Source: Kitasatospora viridis
Lineage (GTDB): Bacteria > Actinomycetota > Actinomycetes > Streptomycetales > Streptomycetaceae
Length of the DNA: 64,000 nt
NCBI RefSeq assembly: GCF_007829815.1
Contig: NZ_VIWT01000001.1
Span: 3,371,501-3,435,500 of the forward strand
Direction of reading: 5' to 3'
The notes beneath the pieces are model-generated. The model searched no databases. It saw nothing but the letters and a program-made list of their open reading frames with translations, and was not told the DNA's origin. The stretch's first letter is position 1. Every line of letters begins with the position of its first letter. Below, piece by piece: positions 32,689 to 42,933 of the stretch. Position numbers and translations under genes: made by a program.

Positions 32689-33660
32689 ATGCCCGCCCCC
32701 GACCTGCACCCCCGGCTGCTGCGCGGATTCGTCGCCACCGCCGAGACCCTGCACTTCGGGCAGGCGGCCGCCCGGCTGCACGTGGCCCAGCAGGCGCTCA
32801 GTCGGGACGTGCGCACCCTGGAGCGGCTGCTCGGCCGGGAGCTGTTCGCCCGCACCACCCGCAGCGTCACGCTCACCGCCGCCGGCGAGCGGCTGCTCCC
32901 GCAGGCGCGCCGACTGCTGGCGCTGCAACAGGAGATCCTCGCCCCGCCGGCCGACCCGGTGCTGGTGGACCTGAACAGCGCGGTCACCGGGGACGACCTG
33001 ACGGCGGACCGGATCCTGGCCGCCGCCCGGGCCGCCGCAGCCCCGGACGCGCCCCCGCTGCTGGCCCGCTACCACGGTGGACTGGCCGCCGGGGCACGGG
33101 AGTTGCTGGCCGGGCGGTTGGACGTCTCGTTCGGCTGGTTCAGCGGCCTGCCGGCCGAACTGCGCGCCGGACTGGTCCAACTCCCGCTCCGGCTGGAGCC
33201 GGTGGCCCTGCTGCTGCCCGACTCGCACCCGCTGGCCGGGCGTCCGGCGATCCGGCTGGCCGAGCTGGCCGGGCACCCGGTGGACGTCTGCGCCGGCAAC
33301 CCGGCCACCACCGAGTGGACGGCCTTCGGCGAACTCCTGCTCGGAGCGCACGGGTTGACCGCGGCCCCGGCGCTGACCGCACCGGTCGGGCCGGCCGAGA
33401 CCGCGCACTACCTGGCCCGGCACGGGCACCCGATGCTCACCACCACGGGCGGCCCGGAGCTGCCCGGCGCGGTCACCCGGCCGCTGGTCGACCCGGTGCC
33501 GCTGACCCTGGTGAGCCTGGTGCACCGGGCCGGACCGGTCCCGCCCGGGGTCCGGCTGCTGATCGACACGGCCCTCGGACTGCGCGACCGCGAAGGCTGG
33601 TTGACCGTCCCGCCGGGCAGCTGGCCGGCCCCCGGGGACCTGCGCCTGCTGGCGGCCTGA
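32689..33660 (+). CDS. LysR-family transcriptional regulator
   Basis: 323 residues. Winged helix-turn-helix at the N-terminus: LLRGFVATAETLHFGQAAARLHVAQQALSRDVRTLERLLGRELFARTTRSVTLTAAG, then a periplasmic-binding-protein-like effector domain with GGLAAGARELLAGRLDVSFGWF, a shorter than usual version. The inducer is unknown. It probably regulates the divergent MFS gene and itself through the palindrome between them. ATG 32689 leaderless (see promoter). Confidence 0.9.
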   Translation: MPAPDLHPRLLRGFVATAETLHFGQAAARLHVAQQALSRDVRTLERLLGRELFARTTRSVTLTAAGERLLPQARRLLALQQEILAPPADPVLVDLNSAVTGDDLTADRILAAARAAAAPDAPPLLARYHGGLAAGARELLAGRLDVSFGWFSGLPAELRAGLVQLPLRLEPVALLLPDSHPLAGRPAIRLAELAGHPVDVCAGNPATTEWTAFGELLLGAHGLTAAPALTAPVGPAETAHYLARHGHPMLTTTGGPELPGAVTRPLVDPVPLTLVSLVHRAGPVPPGVRLLIDTALGLRDREGWLTVPPGSWPAPGDLRLLAA

Positions 33661-33669
33661 GCGCACCCG

Positions 33670-33852
33670 CTACGCGTCGGCGCGCAGCTTGCCGCCCGCG
33701 CCCCAGCTGTCGGTGGGGACCTCCTGGATCCACACCTGGACGGACTCGGCCGGCACCTGCAGGGTGTCGACGAACGCGTCGGTGATCCGGGCGATCAGCT
33801 CGCGCTTCTGCTCGACGCTGCGCGGGCCCTGCTGGATGGTCACGGAAGGCAT
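33670..33852 (-). CDS. 4-oxalocrotonate tautomerase-family enzyme
   Basis: 60 residues, the exact size of 4-OT. After removal of Met the chain begins with catalytic Pro1 (PSVTIQQGPRSVEQKRELIARITDAF), keeps Arg11 in GPRS and ends WGAGGKLRADA, where family members have a bulky residue then GxGG. These small proton-relay tautomerases act in catabolism of aromatic or halogenated acids; the substrate is open. ATG 33852 has GAGGAG upstream. It follows the LysR gene (stop 33969) on the same strand with a 116-nt gap and may be co-regulated. Confidence 0.88.
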   Translation of the reverse strand: MPSVTIQQGPRSVEQKRELIARITDAFVDTLQVPAESVQVWIQEVPTDSWGAGGKLRADA

Positions 33853-33968
33853 CGGGTGCTCCTCGGTCCTCGCGGCCGGCCCCGGTGACTCCGGGGCCTC
33901 CTGCCGACGGGGAACAGTCCATCGCAGCGGACGGGTCGCGACCCAGACCCGGTTCGCGCTGGCAGCGA

Positions 33969-34913
33969 TCACGAATCCTGATCGCCGGAGGTGGGGGTGG
34001 GGGCGGGGGCGGCCGGCCCGGCGTCGCAGGCGGAGAGCAGCAGCTCCAGCCCCGGGGAGCGCGGGCCCCGGCGCACCGCCAGCGAGGTGGGCAGCGCCAG
34101 GCCGGGATCGTGGAACGGCACGAAGGCGACCCGGGGAACCCGCATGATCCGTGCGTTGCCCGCGTAGACCACGGTCCACATCGGGGTGCCGGAGCCGATC
34201 GCGGCCAGGGTGTCCTGCAGGGTCTGGGAGGCCGGGCCGGGGATCGGCTGGAAGCCGGCGGCGTGGCAGGAGTCGACCACCAGGTCGACCAGGGCCGGGT
34301 GGTGGCGGCGCTCGACCAGGCGCAGCGGCAGCTCTGCCAGGTCGGTGAGGTGCACGGCCGGGCTCGCGGCCAGCGGGTGGCGGGCCGGCACGGCGGCCAC
34401 CAGGGCGTCCTGCCAGAGCGGCAGGTGGGTGAGTTCGGGGGACTGCTCGGGCGCGTTCCCGGGGAGCGGGGCGCCGCGGACGAAGGCCGCGTCGAGCCGG
34501 CCGTCGGCCAGTCGGGCCAGCCGTTCGCGCACCGGCAGCGAGACCAGCTCGACCCGCAGGCCGGGGGCGTGGTGCTCGAAGGCGTCCAGGATCCGGTCCA
34601 GCCGTTCGCCCAGGCCCGTGATGGTGCCCAGGCGCAGCACGCCGAGCCGGCCGGCGGCGAGGTCGGCGGCGACCGCGCGGGCGGCGTCCTCGGCGGTGAG
34701 AACGGCGCGGGCGGCCGGCAGGAAGGACTGGCCGGCGGGGGTGAGGCGGACGGTGCGGGGGTTGCGGTCGAAGAGCTCGACCTTCAGCTCGCGCTCCAGG
34801 CGGCGGATCTGCTGACTGACCGCCGGCTGACCGATCATCAGCCGATCGGCGGCCCGGCCGAAGTGCAACTCCTCGGCCACCGTGACGAAGTAGCGCAGTT
34901 GGCGCAGTTCCAC
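33969..34913 (-). CDS. LysR-family transcriptional regulator (second)
   Basis: 314 residues. N-terminal HTH VELRQLRYFVTVAEELHFGRAADRLMIGQPAVSQQIRRLERELKVELF, then a full-length effector domain (RLGTITGLGERLDRILDAFEHHAPGLRVEL, LDAAFVRGAPLP, TDLAELPLRLVERRHHPALVD). The start is GTG at 34913 with GAGGACC upstream. The C-terminus is a Pro/Ala/Thr-rich tail not part of the fold. It is upstream of the tautomerase gene on the same strand; a role in aromatic catabolism is possible. Confidence 0.9.
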   Translation of the reverse strand: MELRQLRYFVTVAEELHFGRAADRLMIGQPAVSQQIRRLERELKVELFDRNPRTVRLTPAGQSFLPAARAVLTAEDAARAVAADLAAGRLGVLRLGTITGLGERLDRILDAFEHHAPGLRVELVSLPVRERLARLADGRLDAAFVRGAPLPGNAPEQSPELTHLPLWQDALVAAVPARHPLAASPAVHLTDLAELPLRLVERRHHPALVDLVVDSCHAAGFQPIPGPASQTLQDTLAAIGSGTPMWTVVYAGNARIMRVPRVAFVPFHDPGLALPTSLAVRRGPRSPGLELLLSACDAGPAAPAPTPTSGDQDS

Positions 34914-34999
34914 CGCAGGTCCTCCCCGTTCCCTGGTCCCCGGCCATCCTGCCGTACGGGCAGGCCCGGGGACCACGGGAAGGAGCGGGAAGCGGCTGG

Positions 35000-35614
35000 T
35001 CAGGCGCGGACGGCGGAGATGTCGAAGGTGAGCTTGACCTTCTCGCCGATCAGCACGCCGCCGGTCTCCAGGGCGGCGTTGTAGGTCAGGCCGAAGGCGG
35101 TGCGGTCCACCGTGGTGCGGCCCTCGAAGCCGAGGCGCTGGATGCCGTACGGGTCGGTGGCGCTGCCGGTGAAGTCGAGGTCCAGCACGACCGGGCGGGT
35201 GGTGCCCTTGATGGTCAGGTCGCCGGCCATCCGGTAGGTCTCGCCGTCCAGCTGCTCGGCGGAGGTGCTGCGGAAGGTGATCTCCGGGTGGGTCTCCACC
35301 TCGAAGAAGTCGCCGGTGCGCAGGTGGCCGTCGCGCTGCTCGTTGCCGGTGTCGATGCTGGCGACCTTGATGCTCAGCTCGGCGGTGGAGGCGGCCGGGT
35401 TCGCGCCGTCGAGGTGCAGCTTGCCCTGGTACTCGGCGAACTCGCCGCGGACGTTGGTGACCATCGCGTGGCGGACGCTGAAGCCGATCCGGCTGTGCGT
35501 GGTGTCGATGGCGTACTCGCCGGACAGGTGGGCGAGGTCGGGGGTGGCCGGCGCGGTGATGGCGGCCTCGACGGTCTCGGTGGTCCCGGCGGCCTTGCGG
35601 TTGAAGATGCCCAT
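35000..35614 (-). CDS. YceI-family lipocalin-like protein
   Basis: 204 residues. No signal peptide, unlike many YceI proteins; instead a short N-terminal extension (FNRKAAGTTETVEAAITAPATP). The YceI beta-barrel follows: GEYAIDTTHSRIGFSVRHAMVTNVRGEFAEYQG, STAELSIKVASIDTGNEQRDGHLR, GDLTIKGTTRPVVLDLDF and FGLTYNAALETGGVLIGEKVKL. It binds isoprenoid or polyprenyl-like lipids in the family and is often induced by stress. It is cytoplasmic here. ATG 35614 has TTCGCCATG context and GGAG upstream at the gene side. Its control region carries two 17-bp repeat sites. Confidence 0.92.
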   Translation of the reverse strand: MGIFNRKAAGTTETVEAAITAPATPDLAHLSGEYAIDTTHSRIGFSVRHAMVTNVRGEFAEYQGKLHLDGANPAASTAELSIKVASIDTGNEQRDGHLRTGDFFEVETHPEITFRSTSAEQLDGETYRMAGDLTIKGTTRPVVLDLDFTGSATDPYGIQRLGFEGRTTVDRTAFGLTYNAALETGGVLIGEKVKLTFDISAVRA

Positions 35615-35632
35615 GGCGAACTCCTGTGTGAT

Positions 35633-35694
35633 TTGGTTGAGGGTTCAACTTCCTCGATGGCTCCACTGTAGGGCGTGTTGGTTCAAGTTTCAAC
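35633..35694. promoter_or_regulatory. Paired 17-bp repeat in the YceI/helicase divergent region
   Basis: TTGGTT(G/C)A(G/A)G(G/T)TTCAAC occurs at 35633-35649 and 35678-35694, 45 bp apart (four to five helical turns). The first copy contains GTTGA-N4-TCAAC. It fits a MarR-like operator pair acting on yceI or the helicase gene; no MarR gene is nearby. Confidence 0.55.
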
Positions 35695-35770
35695 CACATC
35701 CCTCGAATGGCGTACCCCGGCGATACGCTCGCCGGACAGGACCCGACTCGCCGGAGGTGGCAGCCCGCAG

Positions 35771-38898
<3,128 letters not shown>

Positions 38899-38902
<4 letters not shown>

Positions 38903-39093
38903 CGCAGGATCCGAACGCCTTCTGGGGCGAGGAGTTGACGCTCGGTGAGGCCCCGGCCCCGGCCTCGCCGGAAGCGGAACCCTTCCCGTACCTGGAGCTG
39001 GCCGCACCGGACCTGGAAGTCGGCGGGCGCGACCTTCCGCTCCTGCTCGCGCCGCTCTACCGGGCGCTGACCGGCGACCACCGCCGTGCTTGA
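38899..39093 (+). pseudogene. Short ORF coupled to the helicase, possible remnant of its SWIM partner
   Basis: 64 residues starting at ATG 38899, which overlaps the helicase stop (ATGA), the arrangement seen when a SWIM-domain protein is translated with the helicase. The residues (TQDPNAFWGEELTLGEAP, AAPDLEVGGRDLPLLLAPLYRALTG) resemble the start and the last third of such SWIM proteins but the zinc-binding middle is absent, so a large internal deletion is likely. Whether the peptide is made or useful is unknown; the resemblance is by eye. Confidence 0.5.
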
Positions 39094-39120
39094 CCCTCGA
39101 CCAGGTCGAGGCACCAGTGT
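39090..39120 (+). promoter_or_regulatory. MerR-type promoter with perfect dyad
   Basis: A -35 TTGACC (39090-39095) and a -10 CAGTGT (39115-39120) are separated by 19 bp, the over-long spacing typical of MerR-activated promoters, and the spacer is filled by CCTCGACC-A-GGTCGAGG (39095-39111), a perfect dyad. The next ATG is 7 nt on. Direct autoregulation of the downstream fusion gene is strongly suggested. Confidence 0.8.
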
Positions 39121-39127
39121 TCCCGGC

Positions 39128-40276
39128 ATGGAGAACGCGACGCGGGAAGCGACGCCGGACGCCACGCCGGACGTGATGCGCAGCATCGGCCAGCTGGCCA
39201 GGGAGAGCGGGCTGAGCATCAGCGCGCTGCGGTTCTACGACGGGGCGGGCGTCTTCGGACCCGCCCGGGTGGACCCGCTCACCGGCTACCGCTGGTACGC
39301 GCCGGACCAGCTCGCCGACGCCCGGCTGCTCTGCCGGCTGCGCCGGCTGGGGCTGCCGCTGGCCCAGCTCAAGCTGGTGCTCGCGGCCCCGCCCGGCGAT
39401 CCGGCCGCCCACCGGGTGCTCGACACCCACCTGCGGCGGCTGGCGGACGGCCTGGCCGACGCGCGTCGCGAACTCTCCGTCGTCAGAGCACTGATCGACC
39501 AGAGGGAGCAACCGATGAACGCCACCGAAACCGCCCGGCTCACCGTGGACCGCGCCGAGCTGGCCGCCGCACTCGCCGCCGTCCGCTTCGCGGTCGGGAC
39601 CGACCCCGAGCGCCCGATGCTCGGTGGGATCCTCTTCGACCTGGACGGCGGGGTGCTGCGGCTGGTCGCCACCGACCGCTACCGGCTGGCCGTCGGCGAG
39701 GCGGCCGCGCACCCCGCCGACGGGACCGGGTTCAGCGTGCTGGTGCCGGCCGGCCTGGCCGACCTGATCGGCGCGCTCGCCGCGGACGGCGGCGGCGAGC
39801 TGGAGCTCACCGCCGAGGGCGGCGAACTGGCCGCCCGGGCCGGCGGCCGCACCGTCGCGGGGGAGCGCCTCGACCTGGACTTCCCCGACTACCGCCGGCT
39901 GGTCCGGCTGGAGCGCAGCCACCGGGTGGAGGTGGCGGCCGCCGACCTGCGCCGCGCGGTGCTGGACGGACCGGTGCGGCCGTACACCCCCGAGCACCCG
40001 GAGGCCGGGCCCGGCGAGGTGGCGCTCACCGTGCTGGAGGTCGGCGCGGGCGGCGCCGTGCGCGTGGTGGACGGCGAGCCGGGCGAGCCGGGGGAGCAGG
40101 CCGAGCAGGAGCTGCGGATCGCGGTGAACCGGGAGTACCTGCTCCAGGCGCTGGACGCCGGCCCGGCCGGACAGCTGGCGCTGGAGCCCGCCGGCAGCTT
40201 GGGGCCGCTGGCGATCCGCTCGGCCTCGGGGGAGGCGGGGCATTTCTCGGTGCTGATGCCGGTGCGGGTCGGCTGA
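39128..40276 (+). CDS. MerR-type HTH fused to a DNA-polymerase sliding-clamp (DnaN-like) module
   Basis: 382 residues. Residues about 18-125 are a MerR domain: SIGQLARESGLSISALRFYDGAGVFGPARVDPLTGYRWYAPDQLADARLLCRLRRLGLPLAQLKLVL with the dimer helix. After ALIDQREQPMN the remaining about 250 residues look like two of the three repeats of the beta clamp: LTVDRAELAAALAAVRFAVGTDPERPMLGGILFDLDGGVLRLVATDRYRLAVGEA, and later FPDYRRLVRLERSHRVEVAAADLRRAV, RIAVNREYLLQALDAGPAG. A clamp has a ring of dimers; this truncated, fused form cannot be the replication clamp. Similar fusions are known in streptomycetes without a described function. Start ATG 39128 directly behind a MerR-type promoter. Confidence 0.85.
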   Translation: MENATREATPDATPDVMRSIGQLARESGLSISALRFYDGAGVFGPARVDPLTGYRWYAPDQLADARLLCRLRRLGLPLAQLKLVLAAPPGDPAAHRVLDTHLRRLADGLADARRELSVVRALIDQREQPMNATETARLTVDRAELAAALAAVRFAVGTDPERPMLGGILFDLDGGVLRLVATDRYRLAVGEAAAHPADGTGFSVLVPAGLADLIGALAADGGGELELTAEGGELAARAGGRTVAGERLDLDFPDYRRLVRLERSHRVEVAAADLRRAVLDGPVRPYTPEHPEAGPGEVALTVLEVGAGGAVRVVDGEPGEPGEQAEQELRIAVNREYLLQALDAGPAGQLALEPAGSLGPLAIRSASGEAGHFSVLMPVRVG

Positions 40277-40351
40277 TCCGCCGTCGGAACCGGCTGATTC
40301 ACCGTCAACGTCGGCTGGTCCGCCGTCAGCTTCGGGTGGCCGGCGGTCAGC
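40268..40351. repeat. 21-bp tandem repeat x4 filling the gap to lysE
   Basis: Four units of exactly 21 bp (40268-40288, 40289-40309, 40310-40330, 40331-40351) follow (G/A)(T/C)CGGCTG(A/G)T(C/T)C(G/A)CCGTC. Unit 1 holds the stop of the MerR-clamp gene (40274-40276), and unit 4 contains the stop of the convergent lysE-like gene. Confidence 0.9.
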
Positions 40352-40955
40352 TGAGCGCGGTGCGCAGGCCGAGCGCGATCAGCACGGCCGCGCCCACCCG
40401 GGTGAGCACCGCCTTCGCCCGCCCGGCGGCGAAGCCGGCGGCCCGGGCCAGCACGGCCGTCCAGGCCAGCAGCCAGGCGCTGACCAGCACGGCCTGGGCG
40501 GTGGCCAGCAGCAGCACCTGGGGGAGCAGGGCCCGGTGCGGATCGAGGAACTGCGGCAGCAGGGTCAGGAAGATCGAGGCGGCCTTCGGGTTGAGCACGT
40601 TCCCGAGCAGCGCCTGCAGGTAGCCGGACCGCCGCCCGGCCCGGGGCGCCCGCCGGGTGCCCGGGTGCCCCGCGCGGAACCAGGACCAGCCGCCCAGGCC
40701 CACCAGGTAGGCCGCGCCGGCCAGGCGCACGGTGGCGAAGGCGGTGCTGGAGCGCATCACCAGCGCGGACAGGCCCAGCACCGCCAGGGACGCGTGCACG
40801 TAGAGGCCGCAGACGGTGCCCAGCACCACCGGGAGCGCCTGCCGCCGCCCGGCCGTGCCGACCCGCTGGACCAGCAGGGTGAAGCTGGCGCCGGGGGTGG
40901 CCACCAGGGGGAAGACGGCCACCAGGTAGCCGAGCACCGCCTGGGACCGGGTCAT
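40347..40955 (-). CDS. LysE/RhtB-family amino-acid exporter
   Basis: 202 residues with five to six transmembrane helices, the LysE layout: VLGYLVAVFPLVATPGASFTLLVQRVGTAGRRQALPVVLGT at the N-terminus with the conserved PG, then LLGNVLNPKAASIFLTLLPQFLDP near 116-139, the family signature. It exports basic or neutral amino acids. Its ATG at 40955 overlaps the stop of the upstream phosphoesterase gene by 4 nt, so both are one operon on the minus strand. Downstream it ends in the shared 21-bp repeats. Confidence 0.9.
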   Translation of the reverse strand: MTRSQAVLGYLVAVFPLVATPGASFTLLVQRVGTAGRRQALPVVLGTVCGLYVHASLAVLGLSALVMRSSTAFATVRLAGAAYLVGLGGWSWFRAGHPGTRRAPRAGRRSGYLQALLGNVLNPKAASIFLTLLPQFLDPHRALLPQVLLLATAQAVLVSAWLLAWTAVLARAAGFAAGRAKAVLTRVGAAVLIALGLRTALS

Positions 40956-41698
40956 GCGGGGAGCACCACGCGGTAGTGGGTGGTCAGCCGGTGCTGCTCG
41001 TCCAGCACGTGGAAGGCGAGGGCGGGCGGCTGCTCGCGGTCGGCGGGCTGGTCGCTCTCCCAGGGCAGCCGCAGGGTCCAGGTGACGGCGGGGCCGACGA
41101 TCACCGGGCGGCCGGCGAAGGTGCTGGCGGCGGCGGTGTGCGCGTGGCCGGCGAGCAGGGCGACCACCTGGGGACGGGGGGCCAGCAGCTCGGCCAGCCG
41201 GTCCGCCCGCTGGAGGGGGTAGCTGTCGGGCAGCGGGTGGTGCAGCCGCACCGGCGGGTGGTGGAAGGCGAGCAGCGCGGGGGTGCCGGGCGCCAGGCCG
41301 TCCAGGGTCGAGGCGATCCAGTCGAGGGTCTCGTCGTCCAGCAGGCCCACGTCCTCGCCGGGGACGCTGGAGTCGCACATCAGCACCGCCGCGCCGCCGA
41401 CCAGGTGCAGCCGGTTGACCGGCCCGTCGCCGGCGGGCTCGCCGAGCAGCCCGGTGCGCAGCGGCGAGCGCGCGTCGTGGTTGCCCGGGCAGCTGAGCAC
41501 GGGGAACGGCGCGGCCAGCAGCTCCGCCGCCTCGCGGTACTCGTCCGGCGCGCCGTGGTCGGCGATGTCCCCGGTGACCAGCAGCGCGTCCACCGGGGTC
41601 GGCAGGGCGCGCAGGTAGTCCATCACCCGGGCGGCGCGCTCGGTGGACCGGGCGGTGCCGTCCAGGTGGAGGTCGCTGATCTGGGCAAGCAGAACCAT
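40952..41698 (-). CDS. CpdA-like metallophosphoesterase (class III cyclic-nucleotide phosphodiesterase type)
   Basis: 248 residues with the five metal-binding blocks of calcineurin-like phosphoesterases: DLHLDG near 10, TGDIADHG near 43, SCPGNHDAR near 70, FHHPPVRLHH near 148 and GHAHTAAAS near 185. The size and the GNHD/GHAH pair fit class III cyclic-nucleotide phosphodiesterases such as CpdA, but other phosphomonoester substrates are equally possible. ATG 41698. It is coupled to the LysE gene and divergent from the CGNR gene; the palindrome between them is the probable operator. Confidence 0.88.
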   Translation of the reverse strand: MVLLAQISDLHLDGTARSTERAARVMDYLRALPTPVDALLVTGDIADHGAPDEYREAAELLAAPFPVLSCPGNHDARSPLRTGLLGEPAGDGPVNRLHLVGGAAVLMCDSSVPGEDVGLLDDETLDWIASTLDGLAPGTPALLAFHHPPVRLHHPLPDSYPLQRADRLAELLAPRPQVVALLAGHAHTAAASTFAGRPVIVGPAVTWTLRLPWESDQPADREQPPALAFHVLDEQHRLTTHYRVVLPA

Positions 41699-41705
41699 GG
41701 ACTGT

Positions 41706-41736
41706 CCTAACGGTAAAAGTTCGAGTTTCCGTTAGG
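41706..41736. promoter_or_regulatory. Palindromic operator in the CGNR/phosphoesterase divergent region
   Basis: CCTAACGG at 41706-41713 and CCGTTAGG at 41729-41736 form perfect 8-bp arms with a 15-bp AT-rich spacer. A -10 TAGAGT (41745-41750) for the CGNR gene is adjacent. Confidence 0.6.
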
Positions 41737-41756
41737 CAGGACGGTAGAGTACGGGC

Positions 41757-42452
41757 ATGGCACTGATCAAGAGCCCGGTGGACGCCGGCCCGCTCGCACT
41801 GCTGCTGTCGAGCACGGTGCGCCACGACGGCAACGGCGGCGTCGCGGACGACCTGGCGGACCCGACCGGACTGGCCGACTGGCTCGTCGCCGCGGCCGAG
41901 CCGCTGGCCCGGGCGGGGTTCGCGCTCGACCCGCCGGGCCCGCTGGATCCGCAGGTCGCGCCCGCCGACCGGGCGACCCTGGACCGGGTGCTCGCGGTGC
42001 GGGCCGCGCTGCGGGCGCTGCTGGCCCGGGCGGTGAGCCCGGCCCCGCCCAGCCCGGCGGACGCGCACCGGCTGATCCCGGCGGGGCAGGCGGTGGCCCG
42101 GTTGAACGCGGCCGCGGCCGCCGAACCCGTGGTGCCCCGGCTCGACTGGCCGACCGACGGGGCCCCGGTCGCCGGACTGGTCGCGGCGGCCCCCGCCGGC
42201 GGACCGGCGGCGACGGCCACCGCCCTGGTGGCGGTGCTCGCCCGGGCGGCGATCGACTTCCTGGCCGGCCCCGACCTGCCCCGCCTGCGCGCCTGCACCG
42301 CCCCGCGCTGCGTGCGCTACTTCCTCAAGGAGCACGGCCGCCAGGAGTTCTGCAAGGCCTCCTGCGGCAACCGCGCCCGCGCCGCCCGCCACTACCAGCG
42401 GCACAACCACCCCGGCCCCGCGCCCGAGGACGCCCCCGGTCGACGCCCCTGA
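41757..42452 (+). CDS. CGNR zinc-finger (ABATE) transcription-factor-like protein
   Basis: 231 residues: an ABATE-type N-terminal domain (PLALLLSSTVRHDG, LADWLVAAAEPLARAGFALD, ATLDRVLAVRAALRALLARAV) followed by the C-terminal CGNR zinc finger LRACTAPRCVRYFLKEHGRQEFCKASCGNRARAARHYQRH, with the four Cys of the zinc site. Family members are taken to be stress-responsive transcription factors. ATG 41757 lies 6 nt after TAGAGT. It faces the phosphoesterase/LysE operon across a palindrome it may bind. Confidence 0.9.
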   Translation: MALIKSPVDAGPLALLLSSTVRHDGNGGVADDLADPTGLADWLVAAAEPLARAGFALDPPGPLDPQVAPADRATLDRVLAVRAALRALLARAVSPAPPSPADAHRLIPAGQAVARLNAAAAAEPVVPRLDWPTDGAPVAGLVAAAPAGGPAATATALVAVLARAAIDFLAGPDLPRLRACTAPRCVRYFLKEHGRQEFCKASCGNRARAARHYQRHNHPGPAPEDAPGRRP

Positions 42453-42494
42453 CGGGGGATCAGCCCACCGGTCGGGCGGGTACGGCCTGCGCGT

Positions 42495-42524
42495 GCTTGC
42501 TTTTGCAAGCGCCGGAGTTAGCAT
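42495..42524 (+). promoter_or_regulatory. XRE-regulator promoter with a 16-bp palindrome
   Basis: GCTTGC-TTTT-GCAAGC (42495-42510) overlaps a -35 TTGCTT (42497-42502), which is 16 bp before a -10 TAGCAT (42519-42524); the XRE ATG is 6 nt beyond, implying a leaderless transcript and autoregulation. Confidence 0.65.
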
Positions 42525-42530
42525 GAGGGC

Positions 42531-42884
42531 ATGGCTTCACTGAACGTCAGCTCGCTGGGTGACTACATCCGCGAGCAGCGGCGGGCCGCGCAGTACTCGC
42601 TGCGCCAGCTGGCCGAGGCCGCGGGCGTCTCCAACCCGTACCTCAGCCAGATCGAGCGGGGACTGCGCAAGCCGAGCGCGGAGATCCTGCAGCAGATCGC
42701 CAAGGCCCTGCGGATCTCGGCCGAGACGCTCTACGTCCAGGCCGGGATCCTGGAGGAGCGCCCGGCCGAGGGGGCCGACCTGCGGGCCGCGATCTTCGCC
42801 GACCCGGCGATCAGTGAGCAGCAGAAGCACGCGCTGCTCGCCGTGTACGAGGCCTTCGTGACCGAGAACCGGGCGGCGGGCTGA
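42531..42884 (+). CDS. XRE-family HTH regulator
   Basis: 117 residues. N-terminal Cro/CI-type helix-turn-helix: LGDYIREQRRAAQYSLRQLAEAAGVSNPYLSQIERGLRKPSAEILQQIAKALRIS, then a short C-terminal helical region (RPAEGADLRAAIFADPAISEQQKHALLAVYEAF) that probably dimerises. It starts a run of small genes (HbhA-like, DUF2516) on the same strand. The palindrome over its promoter suggests it represses itself. Confidence 0.9.
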   Translation: MASLNVSSLGDYIREQRRAAQYSLRQLAEAAGVSNPYLSQIERGLRKPSAEILQQIAKALRISAETLYVQAGILEERPAEGADLRAAIFADPAISEQQKHALLAVYEAFVTENRAAG

Positions 42885-42933
42885 GCCCGGCCGCGCACCG
42901 CGAGGCCGACACCAACACCGAGAGGAGGGCGCC

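Noticed and set aside
29818..33666. A long open frame of more than 1,200 codons on the minus strand
   Set aside because: It runs antisense or out of phase across several good genes; such frames are normal in GC-rich DNA and it carries no domain beyond those of the true genes.
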